Positions 34,669 through 45,792 are shown, counted from the stretch's first letter. The stretch: DNA of 64,000 nucleotides from Anaerolineaceae bacterium (GCA_011620555.1 WOYY01000025.1:35843-99842), one strand, 5' to 3'. Program-made: numbers and translations. The notes: generated by a model from the letters alone, not told the origin.

Positions 34669-35679
34669 TCAATCCCGCTGAAAATACTGGTCAAGTTCTG
34701 CCCGCAACAGCTGCTTTTCAGCTTCGCCAAGGAAGGAGGCTTCAATGGCATTCCGGCTGATCTGGTGCAGGTCAGCCAGAGACAGGTCCAGCCCCGCCTG
34801 GGTCGCGAGGAAATTTTCGTTCAGATACCCGCCAAAATAGGCCGGGTCATCGGAATTGATCGTCACCCGCACGCCCAGGTCTAAAAGCTGTTTGAGATTG
34901 TGCTGCCCCATCTCCTCAAACACGCAAAGCTTAAGATTGGAGAGCGGGCAGACGGTGAGCGCGATCTGATTCTCAACCAGGTAATCGATCAATTCGGGGT
35001 CTTCAATTGACCGCACCCCGTGGTCAATCCGCTGGACCCCCAGCAGCCTGATTGCCTCCCAGACGTATTCCGCCGGGCCTTCCTCACCCGCATGCGCCAC
35101 AATCCGATAGCTCTGGTCTTTCGCCTGTTTAAAGACCTCCGTGAAAAGTGAGGGCGGCCGGCCCTGTTCGGATGAATCCAGGCCCACACCCAGGATCTTT
35201 TCCCGGTAAGGGTAAGCGTCCTCGAGCGTTTTCAGCGCGGCTTCCGGGCTGAGGTGCCGCAGGAAGCAGAGGATCAATTCCGAAGTGATCCCCATTTGCC
35301 GTTCAGCATCCTCCCGGGCCCGGGTCAGCCCCTGGATCACCACTTCAAAAGGAATCCCGCGCTCGGTATGGGTCTGGGGATCGAAAAATATCTCCGCATG
35401 ACGCACGTTTTGCTCACTGGCTTTTTTCAGGTAAGCCCACATCAGGTCATAAAAATCCTGCTCCGCCACGAGCACCTGCGCCCCCTGGTAATAAATATCC
35501 AGAAAGGACTGCAGGTTGGTGAAGTGATAGGCCTCCCGGACTTTCTGCACGGACTTGAAAGGCAGGTCCATCCGGTTGCGCTGAGCCAGGGCAAACATCA
35601 GCTCGGGTTCCAGCGTGCCCTCAATATGGAGATGGAGTTCCACTTTGGGCATTTGTTGGATAAATTGTTGTAGCGTCAT
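34669..35679 (-). CDS. Adenosine/adenine deaminase family protein
   Basis: A 336 aa metal-dependent hydrolase that deaminates adenosine or adenine in purine salvage. Metal and active-site motifs are KVELHLHIEGTLEPE (His-x-His), VAHAGEEGP (His and Glu), RIDHGVRS (His) and INSDDPAYFGGYL (Asp-Asp). The sequences GVGLDSSEQGRPPSLF and SDDPAYFGGYL look closer to the adenine deaminase (Aah1-like) branch than to classical Add, so adenine may be the substrate; this is a judgement from memory. AAAGGAAACT precedes the ATG. The broken GNAT gene follows directly. Confidence 0.9.
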   Translation of the reverse strand: MTLQQFIQQMPKVELHLHIEGTLEPELMFALAQRNRMDLPFKSVQKVREAYHFTNLQSFLDIYYQGAQVLVAEQDFYDLMWAYLKKASEQNVRHAEIFFDPQTHTERGIPFEVVIQGLTRAREDAERQMGITSELILCFLRHLSPEAALKTLEDAYPYREKILGVGLDSSEQGRPPSLFTEVFKQAKDQSYRIVAHAGEEGPAEYVWEAIRLLGVQRIDHGVRSIEDPELIDYLVENQIALTVCPLSNLKLCVFEEMGQHNLKQLLDLGVRVTINSDDPAYFGGYLNENFLATQAGLDLSLADLHQISRNAIEASFLGEAEKQLLRAELDQYFQRD

Positions 35680-35921
35680 AGTTTCCTTTGGCTTGAGGAT
35701 GAGGTGAGTGGATTTCCGAATTGCAAAAGAGGAACTTTTATTTAATAGGGCTGCTGAGGTGAGCGGAAAATGGTTTTCCTTTTCCCTATATTTCTCCCTA
35801 TTCTATATCATTTTTATGCTATTTTCAAAAATGAGATAATAAGTCGAACTGCCATTGAAGCTGATTGCGTAACCACGCCCAAGGCACCTTCCAACAGCAG
35901 CGTAAATAAAAATTAGGTGTC

Positions 35922-36164
35922 CTATTTCTTCGTGGAAAATCTTATATCCACCCCAACAGCAATCGCGGCGCCCAGAAATGGCGCGGTCAGACACAGCCAC
36001 AGGTCATCCAGCTGATGGGCAGCGAGCGCAGGCGCCAAAGACCGGGCCGGGTTCATGGAAGCGCCGGTGGCAAAGAATACCAATGCAAAAGGACCGATAA
36101 ATTCTGCCCATAAGGCGCGTTTTGTCCTCGCCTGGATTCTCTTTTTCAAGCTCACCCAGAACAA
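35922..36164 (-). pseudogene. Aquaporin/MIP relic with internal deletion
   Basis: The 80-codon frame joins the first helix of a MIP channel (LWAEFIGPFALVFFATGA) directly to its second NPA region (SMNPARSLAPALAAHQLDDLWLCLTAPFLGAAIAVGV). About 140 residues, including the first NPA motif and helices 2-5, are missing. The junction falls between two similar Gly-Ala segments, so recombination between them is possible. A functional channel is excluded. The surrounding gap 35680-36343 holds no other recognised gene; it is AT-rich near 35750-35850. Confidence 0.75.
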
Positions 36165-36343
36165 TAGGTTCTGTCCCTTAAGTCTAATGGACGGGAAATT
36201 CAGTCAAATACCATTCAAGCATATTTCTGTTTTGAAGTTAAATCAGCATTCCCATTGATCTATGGCAAACGCAAATAATCGCCTTGTCTCTTCAGCATAA
36301 ACGCATCAATGGGATAAATTTTTTTCGTGAACTCAAGAACGAA

Positions 36344-37864
<1,521 letters not shown>

Positions 37865-37989
37865 TGGATTTCACCCCATTTCAGCGATAGAGCGACCGGT
37901 TTAATAAGGAAATTCTAGCACAGAAAGAACGAAGCCAAAGCGGGAATTTTGCTTCCCCCTGAAATCTTTTAAGGGAACCCGCGTCGGGA

Positions 37990-39732
37990 TCAAATTTTAA
38001 GCCAAAAGGCGCAATACGGTGTGAAATGGATCACTGCTTTGCCAGCCTCAACCTTCATCCGCGCAGCGCCGATCAGGTCGGCGACTTCGGCTCCACTTTC
38101 CACTCCAATACCTACAGCCAGGTCAAAACTTTCAGAGCTGACGTTGACCAGGGCCAGAATCCTGGATTCGGCATCCCGTGAGGTCCGCCGGAGGGCGAAA
38201 ATCCGCTCATCCAGCGCCAGCACCTGCTGGCCGCCGTGAGGGTCGAACGCGGCCTGCTTTTCCCGAACCGCCAGGAGATGCAGCAACCGCTCAAAAACCC
38301 TCGTATGAAGGTTTTCAGGATGGGCGAATAGGGCCTCGACCTCCGCTTCCGTGAATTTCTTCCGGTTGATCGACCTGGCCCGTCCGGTCAATTGGACCTT
38401 ATCCTGGGCATTGTGGGAGCCGAACATGCTGTGATAATAGATCCCTGGCACCCCGGCCAGCGAGAGCAGGATCACCTGCGAAGCCAGATAGCGCTCGATG
38501 TCTTGATCGGTCGGTTTGGCGGCGTCATTCAGAGCGTCATACAAGGTCGTGTTAAGCTCATAGATCGTCTCGGTCCCATCCGGGTTGGAGCGGTGGGATA
38601 GCAGGCCGCCATGCCGGTGCACCTGGTCAATCACCGCTTGCAGTTCGGCCTCCGTCAGAATGCCCCTGGCCGGCAGAACACCGATCCCGTCATGCGAGGC
38701 AATGAAGTTGAAGAAAATGCCGGCCGGCGCCAACCCCGTCGCCCACCGGGTCAGCTTCGTCGAATTGCCGGATATGAGCGCATGCAAAACCAAGGGGGCC
38801 AAGGGAAACTGGTAGACCATGTGGGCTTCATCCGTCTGTCCAGTTGCCGGGTCTAGCTCGCCAAAATAACTGATGTTCTCCTCATGGGGGACGTTCGTCT
38901 CCGTGATCAAAACGACCTGCGGGTTGGCGGCTTCCAGCACCTGGCGGATGATCTTCACCACCGTGTGGGTCTGCGGCAGGTGGATGCAGGTCGTCCCCGA
39001 TTCCTTCCACAAATAGGCGATCGCATCCAACCGGATGATCACTGCACCCTGCTCCAGATAGAACAACAAGACGTCCAGAACGTCCAGCAGCACCTCCGGG
39101 TTAGCATAATTCAGGTCAATCTGGTCCGCGCTGAAAGTCGTCCAGACCTTCTTCAGCCCGGATGCCGTCTCAACTTCGGTCAGCAAGGGCGAAGTCCGGG
39201 GACGCGCCACCTGGCTCAGGTCCCAGGAGCCATCCACCTGGATGAAATAGTCCTGATAGGCCGGGTCGCCGGCCAGGAACTTCCGAAACCAGTCGCTTTC
39301 CCGGGAAATATGGTTGATGACGCCGTCCACCATGATCTTGCGTGACTGCGCCAAATGCCGAAAATCTTCCCAGGCGCCCAATCTGGGATCAATTGCCTTA
39401 TAATCCACCACGGAAAAACCGTCATCGGAAGAATAAGGAAAGAACGGCAAAATATGCAGACTGTTCAGCCGGCCGTCAAACCGCCGGTCGAGAAAAGCCC
39501 CCAAAGCCTGCAAATCGGGCTTGGCGGGGTCTTGAACGATATCGCCATAGGCGATCAGGATAACATCTTTCTCGCTGAATTTCGGCGCAGCGCCCGCAGT
39601 TTTATCCGGGGCCAAAGGCAGCCTGACCTCCCTAAGCCTGGCCATGATCCTTGTGCTTAACGCAACAGCCCGATCTTCCCCATATAAAAATGCCAGATGC
39701 TGTTCCAGTTTTCTGATTTCTTTGTCGTTCAT
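37990..39732 (-). CDS. GH13_18-type sugar phosphorylase
   Basis: A 580 aa alpha-amylase-fold enzyme of the sucrose phosphorylase branch, which uses phosphate to split a glucoside and release glucose 1-phosphate. Motifs are HILPFFPYSSDDGFSVVDY, MVDGVINHIS, IIRLDAIAYLWKE (nucleophile Asp), LITETNVPH (acid/base Glu) and FIASHDGIGV (transition-state Asp). Later sequence (YHSMFGSHNAQDKVQLTGRARSINRKKF) matches the group including sucrose 6-phosphate and glucosylglycerate phosphorylases. The exact glucoside is not decidable. It overlaps the GT4 gene by 4 nt and ends an operon with a sugar importer. Glucosylglycerate is a plausible substrate given the neighbour. Confidence 0.88.
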   Translation of the reverse strand: MNDKEIRKLEQHLAFLYGEDRAVALSTRIMARLREVRLPLAPDKTAGAAPKFSEKDVILIAYGDIVQDPAKPDLQALGAFLDRRFDGRLNSLHILPFFPYSSDDGFSVVDYKAIDPRLGAWEDFRHLAQSRKIMVDGVINHISRESDWFRKFLAGDPAYQDYFIQVDGSWDLSQVARPRTSPLLTEVETASGLKKVWTTFSADQIDLNYANPEVLLDVLDVLLFYLEQGAVIIRLDAIAYLWKESGTTCIHLPQTHTVVKIIRQVLEAANPQVVLITETNVPHEENISYFGELDPATGQTDEAHMVYQFPLAPLVLHALISGNSTKLTRWATGLAPAGIFFNFIASHDGIGVLPARGILTEAELQAVIDQVHRHGGLLSHRSNPDGTETIYELNTTLYDALNDAAKPTDQDIERYLASQVILLSLAGVPGIYYHSMFGSHNAQDKVQLTGRARSINRKKFTEAEVEALFAHPENLHTRVFERLLHLLAVREKQAAFDPHGGQQVLALDERIFALRRTSRDAESRILALVNVSSESFDLAVGIGVESGAEVADLIGAARMKVEAGKAVIHFTPYCAFWLKI

Positions 39733-41117
39733 ATCCTGGTCGGAAAATCCAATTCTAAAAGCAACTTCATAAGGTGATCTTTTAATTGATCATAAGAATA
39801 ATTTCGCTCTGCAATGGCGTAATTCCTCTCCACCGCCAGGTCGCGGCGGACCGCTCGGGTCAGAGGCTCCACGCACTGGTCAGCAGCGCCTTGTAAAATC
39901 TTAGTGGAAATTTCCACCAAGTCAAGTCGATCCCGCCGGGCAATTTCGGAACCCAGGGAGACCACATCAAACCCTCTTGAGCGGATATCCGCCAAATAAA
40001 CCGGATATTCAAACAAAGCCACCGGCACCTTTGCCCGAAACGCCTCCAAGAGCTGGTTCCCCCACCCCTCCCACAGGCTCGGATAGGTGACGAGGTTGGC
40101 AAGGGTGTAACTGTCCCACAGGGAATAAACCTTCACCCCGGCTTTCCGCTCGCGCTGCGGGCCGATGATCGCATTGATAAAGCGCAAATCAACGCCCAAC
40201 CCAGCGGCTTTCTCCTTTAATCTCTGCAGATAGGTGCCTGTCGGGTCATCCCAATCGTAGCCAGCCAGGACGAGCACGATTTTATTATCCGCGCTGAAGC
40301 TCCTCCCATCCGCTAGCCCGCGCGCTTCCAGGATTTTTCGCCTGGGAGCTTCGTCCAATGCCGCCACAAGGTCAATCGCCAGCTCAATGCCCTTGCGGGG
40401 GATGATCCGGGTGGCCTGGAGGACGCAAATGTCCCCGGCTTCCAGGCCAATCGCCTGGCGCAAGTCTGCGTTGTAGGCGTCCACTTCCCAATCCGGGCTA
40501 TCAAAATCAAACACATTGGGGATGACAGCCGCAGGGAGCTGCTTGCACCTTGCCAGGCTCGCCTGAGCCAGGCTGTTGATGACGACGTGCTGAATGGCAG
40601 CGCCTCTCGGGGGCAGGTACTGATCCAAAATCCTCGCGACCAACGGATCTTCCCGGTTGGGTATCACCTTCTTTTCCCAGTAGAAATCGTGATGGTGGGC
40701 AATCGCCCGCAGCCCCAGCTCCTGCCGGACCTCTTCGAGAGCCATGGCCGCCGGGATGTTCATGCCAACGCTCCAGAGATTATTCACAATCAGCAGGTCC
40801 AGGTCATTTTCGAGGATGGCCCGGCGCAAAGCCGTTTTGGCTCGTCCCTTATGGTCCGCAAGCTGCGCGGCCAGGGCCTCCGCCGAGAGCGAGTGCGCTA
40901 AGCCCAGGATGTTTTGACTGATCGCTTCGATCTCTGGGTCGTGGTGATAAATTTCCGGGATCAGCACCCCTTCATCCTTGCCAAAGCGGCCAGCGCAGAG
41001 GACCACCTGATGCCCCATGCGCTCCAGAACGGTCTTCCATTTCTCCACTTCCAGAGAAACGCCATCGGTCATCCCAAGTTGGTAATGGAAAATGCCAATC
41101 TTATGCGATGTCGTCAT
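39729..41117 (-). CDS. GT4-type glycosyltransferase, possibly mannosylglucosylglycerate-related
   Basis: A 462 aa GT-B fold retaining glycosyltransferase. The N-terminus (IGIFHYQLGMTDGVSLEVEKW) contains the TDGVS sugar-acceptor loop. The donor half has LQATRIIPRKGIELAIDLV, LVLAGYDWDDPTGTYLQRL and the E-x7-E-like segment YPSLWEGWGNQLLEAF. The opening 'HY..G.TDGVSLE..KW' recalls the mannosylglucosylglycerate synthase group, an assignment from memory. It is coupled by a 4 nt overlap to the phosphorylase gene and follows a MalG-type gene by 87 nt. Making and breaking a glucosylglycerate-type compatible solute from one operon is a testable idea. Confidence 0.82.
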   Translation of the reverse strand: MTTSHKIGIFHYQLGMTDGVSLEVEKWKTVLERMGHQVVLCAGRFGKDEGVLIPEIYHHDPEIEAISQNILGLAHSLSAEALAAQLADHKGRAKTALRRAILENDLDLLIVNNLWSVGMNIPAAMALEEVRQELGLRAIAHHHDFYWEKKVIPNREDPLVARILDQYLPPRGAAIQHVVINSLAQASLARCKQLPAAVIPNVFDFDSPDWEVDAYNADLRQAIGLEAGDICVLQATRIIPRKGIELAIDLVAALDEAPRRKILEARGLADGRSFSADNKIVLVLAGYDWDDPTGTYLQRLKEKAAGLGVDLRFINAIIGPQRERKAGVKVYSLWDSYTLANLVTYPSLWEGWGNQLLEAFRAKVPVALFEYPVYLADIRSRGFDVVSLGSEIARRDRLDLVEISTKILQGAADQCVEPLTRAVRRDLAVERNYAIAERNYSYDQLKDHLMKLLLELDFPTRI

Positions 41118-41204
41118 ATCTGCTCACCCATATTTCCAGCAGCGAACCAGCGAGTCTTGGGTCTTTTGAGTCTCGCGGCGATGCGGTTTCGATCCGGTCC
41201 GGGT

Positions 41205-42104
41205 TTAGCCTTTCACGCCGCCGGCGGTCAGCCCCTCAGCCAGGTATTTTTCCAGGGCGAGGAAGAGGATGATGATCGGGATCGTCATGATCGTGGAGGC
41301 CGCCATCACCACATTCGGGCGCGGCGTGGGATCGTTGAAGATCGTATTGATCTTAATCGGCATGGTGAACATATTATGGTCGTTTAGGAAGATCAAGGCA
41401 TACAGGAATTCGTTCCAGGCGATCATAAAGGTGTAGATGCTGACGGAAACCAAAGCCGGGATCGACAAGGGCAGGGTCACCCGCCAGATGACTTCCATCC
41501 GGCTGCAGCCATCAATCAGCGCGGCCTGCTCGATCTCATCCGGGATGGTGCGGAAGTAATTGGTGAGCATATACAAAGCCACAGGCAGGGTCTGGGAAAG
41601 ATAGGTGAAGACCAAAACGCCCAAATTGTCCTGAACATTGAATCCCACCCGATCTCCAACCTGGGCCAGCATCGCAAACAGCGGGATGATCAGCAGCACG
41701 CCTGGGAATAAATAAACCAATAGAATCCCATTGAGCAGCACGTTCTTCCCTTTAAATCGGAGCCTTGCGATGGCATAGGACCCCAGGATCGCCAAAATGA
41801 CCGCGATGATGGCCGTTGGAATGGACACTTTGAGCGTATTTGAGACATTTTGGCCAAAATCCTGATAGCTGGGATAGTTCGGATCAAACAGCTCGCGGTA
41901 GGCATCCAGCCGGAACCCGCCGGGAATATAGACAGGCTCCCTGCCCCCAATCTCTTCCCGGGTCTTGAAAGATGAACTCACCATCCAATAGAAAGGAAAA
42001 AGAATGCCGGTGATGAAGAAGATGAAGACCACTGCAAAAAGGAAACGCTTCCAGGTGATCCACCCGGCAAGATGGCCAATGAGGTTCTTTTTTTCACTTT
42101 TCAT
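41205..42104 (-). CDS. Sugar ABC transporter permease, MalG type
   Basis: A CUT1 permease of 299 aa with six membrane helices and the EAA loop DEIEQAALIDGCSRMEVIWRVTLP. It ends EGLTAGGVKG. An extracellular segment early in the protein (FKTREEIGGREPVYIPGGFRLDAYRELF) is typical of MalG relatives. It lies 2 nt after the MalF-type gene. The import substrate is probably the glucoside handled by the adjacent phosphorylase, an inference from gene order. The 87-nt gap after it has only a weak hairpin. Confidence 0.92.
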   Translation of the reverse strand: MKSEKKNLIGHLAGWITWKRFLFAVVFIFFITGILFPFYWMVSSSFKTREEIGGREPVYIPGGFRLDAYRELFDPNYPSYQDFGQNVSNTLKVSIPTAIIAVILAILGSYAIARLRFKGKNVLLNGILLVYLFPGVLLIIPLFAMLAQVGDRVGFNVQDNLGVLVFTYLSQTLPVALYMLTNYFRTIPDEIEQAALIDGCSRMEVIWRVTLPLSIPALVSVSIYTFMIAWNEFLYALIFLNDHNMFTMPIKINTIFNDPTPRPNVVMAASTIMTIPIIILFLALEKYLAEGLTAGGVKG

Positions 42105-42106
42105 GG

Positions 42107-43045
42107 TTAATCCTCAACATTCTTCATGACAACCGTCACATATACGGTAAGGAAGATGGCCAGCACCACCAACAGGATCATGGCCGTTGCAGCGCCGCGG
42201 CCAAAGTCATATAGCCGGAAGCTGAATTCATAAGTCAACACAGGCAGGACCTTCGTCCCGAAACCCCCGCCGGTGTAGAGGAAAATATCGTCAAATTTAT
42301 TAAAGGTCCACATCAGCCGCAGGAGGAACGTCGCGCCGAGGACATAGCGCAATTCCGGCAAGGTGATCGTGAAGAATTGCTGAATGGCATTGGCGCCATC
42401 CATCTTGGCGGCCTCGTATAATTTCCCGTCAATCGCCTGCAAGCGGGCCAGGATCATCAGCATGCAGAAGGGGAAATATCGCCAGGCATCCAACAGGATC
42501 ACGATCAACAGTGAAAGGCCGCGGTTGGCGAGATAGGCAATCGGTTCTTCGATGAGGTTCAATGAAAGCAGGATGTTATTCAAAACGCCCGAGGGCTTGG
42601 GGTCGAGAATCCAGCGCCAGACAAAAGCAACGCTCACAATGGGCGCAACATAAGGAAAGAGGAAAATTGCCCGCGCAATGCCGCGGCCTCTGAAAGGGCG
42701 GTTCAAGATCAGCGAGGCAATTAGACCGATAATGATTGCAAGGGTTGTGGCCGAAAAAGAATAGACCACTGATGTGACGGCCGCGCCCAGATTATCCAGG
42801 CCCTGAAATTTGAAAGCATAGTCATTGATGACCTTAACATAATTATCAAAGCCGACATAAGGGGCATGAAAAACATCGTTCAGATTATGCAACCCAACGT
42901 CATGGAAACTCACCCATATGCTGAAAATAGCCGGGAAGATCACCAGCCCGAAAACGATCAATGCCGTGGGCGAGATCAACGCCCAGGCCAGCCGGGCTTC
43001 TTTCTTTTGAAACCCCGTCGCTTTTTTCTTTGCAGCGGTAGACAT
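42107..43045 (-). CDS. Sugar ABC transporter permease, MalF type
   Basis: A 312 aa permease without the long P2 loop. The start is lysine-rich (STAAKKKATGFQKKEARLAW), then comes the first helix ALISPTALIVFGLVIFPAIF. The EAA loop is DGKLYEAAKMDGANAIQQFFTITLP. The MKK-like start has an AAAAGGAG ribosome site. It is separated from the binding-protein gene by the hairpin at 43068-43097. It forms the channel with the MalG-type subunit. Confidence 0.92.
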   Translation of the reverse strand: MSTAAKKKATGFQKKEARLAWALISPTALIVFGLVIFPAIFSIWVSFHDVGLHNLNDVFHAPYVGFDNYVKVINDYAFKFQGLDNLGAAVTSVVYSFSATTLAIIIGLIASLILNRPFRGRGIARAIFLFPYVAPIVSVAFVWRWILDPKPSGVLNNILLSLNLIEEPIAYLANRGLSLLIVILLDAWRYFPFCMLMILARLQAIDGKLYEAAKMDGANAIQQFFTITLPELRYVLGATFLLRLMWTFNKFDDIFLYTGGGFGTKVLPVLTYEFSFRLYDFGRGAATAMILLVVLAIFLTVYVTVVMKNVED

Positions 43046-43067
43046 ACCGACTCCTTTTAGATAAGGT

Positions 43068-43097
43068 GCAAGGGTGTGGCGTCCGCCACACCCTTGC
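43068..43097 (-). other. Stem-loop between binding-protein and permease genes
   Basis: GCAAGGGTGTGGC and GCCACACCCTTGC make a perfect 13 bp stem with a 4 nt loop, 13 nt after the binding-protein stop. No T-run follows on the minus strand, so mRNA protection or partial attenuation is more likely than termination. Confidence 0.88.
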
Positions 43098-43110
43098 TAA
43101 GCCTTATAAG

Positions 43111-44478
43111 CTACTCACTCCGCTCTGCCAAAAGGGCAATAACCTGCTCCTGCAGCCAGCTTGCGGCTTCCTCAGGAGTCATGGTCTGCTCCAAAACGAT
43201 ATAGCTGATCGCCTGCGGGATGAGCAAACGGCCTTCAATGTCGCCGACCACAGCCCGTTCCACGCTGCCATATTCGGGGCGGAAGAGCCAGCGCTGCATG
43301 GTCTCATAACCATCTGCAATTTGAGCAATGGTTTCTTCGCTGTAGTAATCGAAGTATTCGCTCAAACCACGCCAACCTTCGACAGCACTCTTCAAAACAG
43401 GCACCTTGCCCATCGGCGCAACCGCGAGGATATCAAGGTAGTTCTGGCCGGTCATGAAGTATTTCACCACTTCCTGGGCCATCGGGTCGGCGCCTTGGAG
43501 GATGCCAAGGGTGACCAGCTGACCGTAGGTCGCGGAGCCTTTGTCGCTGACAATGCTGGGGGCGAAACCAGAGTTAGCAGCCAGGTTTTCAACCACCGCG
43601 ATGTTGCTGCCAGCTTCCGTGCCGGAGCCATCCACGAGGTCGTCCATGATGTACGTGCTGTACCACATCATGCCGGACTGACCGAGTTCGTAGGACTCAC
43701 GAGCGCCGCGCCAATATTGGGGGCCGGGGGTCGAACAGCGCTGCAATTGGGCGTACCAATCCAGAGCAGCGATCATCTCCGGGGTGTCCATGGTCACATT
43801 GCCGCTGGCGTCAAAGGGCCAGGCATTGTTGGAAATGGCAACCTGTTCGAACACCTGGTGCGGGTAGTTCTGGCCGGGGTCCGTGCCGATGGTCATGCTG
43901 TAATCCAAACCGGCATTGCCAGCCAGACCGTCACAGGCAGCATCAATATCATCCCAGGAGATCGGGGCGGCCAGGCCGAGATCATCAAAAATATCCGAGC
44001 GATACCAGAGCGCCTGCACCCAGCCATCGTAAGGTACGGCAGCGTATTTACCAGTCGCGGGATCGGTGACCATCGCCAGCGGGCCGGCCTGGAAATCGTC
44101 CTCGCCAATGCTCTCAATGGTCGCCTGGGCGGCATCCAGGTCCAGAATGCCATCCGCCGCAAAAGCGGAGACCCGTTCAACGCCCATCCGGACGATATCC
44201 GGCAAGCGGTTGGCGGCCTGAGCCGTCGCAATCCGCTGGGCAATCCCGGCTTCTTCAATGGCCACAATCCGCAGGTCAACCTCGGGATTCTCGGCCATAA
44301 AGGCGTCCGCGATCGCTTCATAAGCGATAATGCGGTCTTCCTCATTATCAGTCGTCCAGAATTCGATCACGGTCTTTTCGGCTGGCGCCTGGGTTGCGTC
44401 GGTGTTCTGAGGTGCACAAGCGCCGAGAATGACGCTGAGCACAACGATGACCGACATCATAATTGAAAACTTCTTCAT
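43111..44478 (-). CDS. Sugar ABC transporter solute-binding lipoprotein
   Basis: A 455 aa family 1 binding protein with lipoprotein signal MKKFSIMMSVIVVLSVILGAC. The mature part shows VIEFWTTDNEEDRIIAYEAIADAF, AVPYDGWVQALWYRSDIFDDLG (the conserved 'lytnkdlF'-type region) and MMWYSTYIMDDLVDG. No additional module is present, unlike the binding protein at 28.5 kb. It is preceded by a LacI gene 92 nt upstream on the same strand and followed by a strong hairpin, then the permeases. The ATPase is not encoded here. Confidence 0.93.
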   Translation of the reverse strand: MKKFSIMMSVIVVLSVILGACAPQNTDATQAPAEKTVIEFWTTDNEEDRIIAYEAIADAFMAENPEVDLRIVAIEEAGIAQRIATAQAANRLPDIVRMGVERVSAFAADGILDLDAAQATIESIGEDDFQAGPLAMVTDPATGKYAAVPYDGWVQALWYRSDIFDDLGLAAPISWDDIDAACDGLAGNAGLDYSMTIGTDPGQNYPHQVFEQVAISNNAWPFDASGNVTMDTPEMIAALDWYAQLQRCSTPGPQYWRGARESYELGQSGMMWYSTYIMDDLVDGSGTEAGSNIAVVENLAANSGFAPSIVSDKGSATYGQLVTLGILQGADPMAQEVVKYFMTGQNYLDILAVAPMGKVPVLKSAVEGWRGLSEYFDYYSEETIAQIADGYETMQRWLFRPEYGSVERAVVGDIEGRLLIPQAISYIVLEQTMTPEEAASWLQEQVIALLAERSE

Positions 44479-44570
44479 TTTCTGACTCCTTTTTTTGAAT
44501 CGATTTAGATTTTGAAAGTTAACCCTAAAACTGCTCCATCCAGAGGTCTCCTCCTTTACTCATCGGTGGT

Positions 44571-45587
44571 TTAGGTATAAGAACGACAGGATTGCCGGAT
44601 AATTAATTCCGGCTTGAGCAATACCTGCTGCAAATCCTGGATTTCTTCACAGATTTGCCTGATCAACATCTCGCAGACCATCCCGCCAATCTGGTAGACC
44701 GGCTGGTGGACCGTCGTCAGGGGCGGATAGGAATATTCAGACATGGGAATATCATCAAAACCCGTGATCGAAACATCTTCGCCCACCACCAGGCCGCGAT
44801 CCTGGGCTGCGCTCATCACCCCAAAGGCCATCAGGTCGTTGCAGGCAACAATCGCAGTGGGACGGTCCGGCAGATCCAAGAGTTCGCCGCCCAATTGATA
44901 CCCGCTCTTTTGAGTCAGGTCCCCTTCCCTGATATATTCCTCCCGGAGCGTTAAGTCGAACTCCGCCAACCCGGCCTGCAGGCCCGCCAGACGCTTTTCC
45001 GAGAAGGCCAGGTCCTGGGGCGGCAGGATACAGGCGATTTTCTCATGTTTCAAACCCGCGATGTATTCCGCAATGAGTTGCATGCCAAAATAGCCGTCCT
45101 CATCCACATAGGAAAAGCGGTCGCAATCATCCGTCCGTCCGAATGCCACAAAAGGAAAACCGCGGGAGAGAAGATAGTTGATCCGCTGGTCCTGCTTGCG
45201 GGTGCGGACGACAATGAAGCCATCCACCCGGCGGCCGTCAATCAGCTTTTCATAAGTCTCATTCTCTTCCGGGCCGGGAGAGCGGGTCGAGACTAGCAGG
45301 TCAAAGCCCAGATCGGCCGCCTTGTTCCCGATCCCGGCCAGCAATTCGCTGAAATAGGGGTCGGAAAACCGGGGGCTGAAGGTCGGCAAAATCAGACCGA
45401 TGGTGTCGGATTGCTGTTTTTGGAGGCGCTGAGCAAAAGTGTTGGGGGAATAGCCCATCTCTTTGGCCGTCTTCAGGATGAGCTGCTTCGTTTCGGGGCT
45501 GACGTCGTCATAGCCATTTAATGCCCGGGAAACGGTCGTGATGGAGCGGTTCACTCTTTCAGCAATGTCTTTAATGCGCACACTCAT
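44571..45587 (-). CDS. LacI-family regulator, autoregulated
   Basis: I start this at 45587 ([25 protein letters not shown]), which has AAGGGAT just upstream; the track start at 45638 lies inside the promoter. The 338 aa protein has the LacI DNA-binding helix-turn-helix, the hinge ([16 protein letters not shown]) and a sugar-sensing domain ([45 protein letters not shown]). Two CCAAAACGTTTTGG palindromes, the usual LacI-type symmetrical form, overlap its promoter, so it probably represses itself and the downstream importer, glycosyltransferase and phosphorylase genes. Confidence 0.95.
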   Translation of the reverse strand: MSVRIKDIAERVNRSITTVSRALNGYDDVSPETKQLILKTAKEMGYSPNTFAQRLQKQQSDTIGLILPTFSPRFSDPYFSELLAGIGNKAADLGFDLLVSTRSPGPEENETYEKLIDGRRVDGFIVVRTRKQDQRINYLLSRGFPFVAFGRTDDCDRFSYVDEDGYFGMQLIAEYIAGLKHEKIACILPPQDLAFSEKRLAGLQAGLAEFDLTLREEYIREGDLTQKSGYQLGGELLDLPDRPTAIVACNDLMAFGVMSAAQDRGLVVGEDVSITGFDDIPMSEYSYPPLTTVHQPVYQIGGMVCEMLIRQICEEIQDLQQVLLKPELIIRQSCRSYT

Positions 45588-45602
45588 GGTTTCATCCCTT
45601 AT

Positions 45603-45655
45603 CCAAAACGTTTTGGAGATAATCCGAGTATAAACCAAAACGTTTTGGATGTCAA
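45603..45655 (-). promoter_or_regulatory. Promoter with two LacI-type operators
   Basis: On the minus strand TTGACA (45650-45655) and TATACT (45627-45632) are spaced by 17 nt. The perfect palindrome CCAAAACGTTTTGG fills the spacer (45635-45648) and occurs again at 45603-45616, just after the expected start site. The centres are 32 bp apart, about three helical turns, so two dimers or one tetramer could bind the same face. Confidence 0.9.
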
Positions 45656-45792
45656 CAATTTATTAACATTTCTTAATGGGATATTAAATTTGAGAGGAAG
45701 GGGTTAAAGGTTTTCTGCGAAAAAACTGCTGGTTTCTTTCCTTAATTTCCCCAAAAGTTGGAAAGGTTAGGTTCTACCGTGCCAGCACGCTC

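Noticed and set aside
35803-36000. 65 aa minus ORF in the gap before comM
   Set aside because: It overlaps the aquaporin relic in another frame, has no ribosome site and resembles no family.
43066-44466. 466 aa plus-strand ORF
   Set aside because: It is antisense to the binding-protein gene at 43111-44478, which has a clear lipoprotein signal and family motifs.
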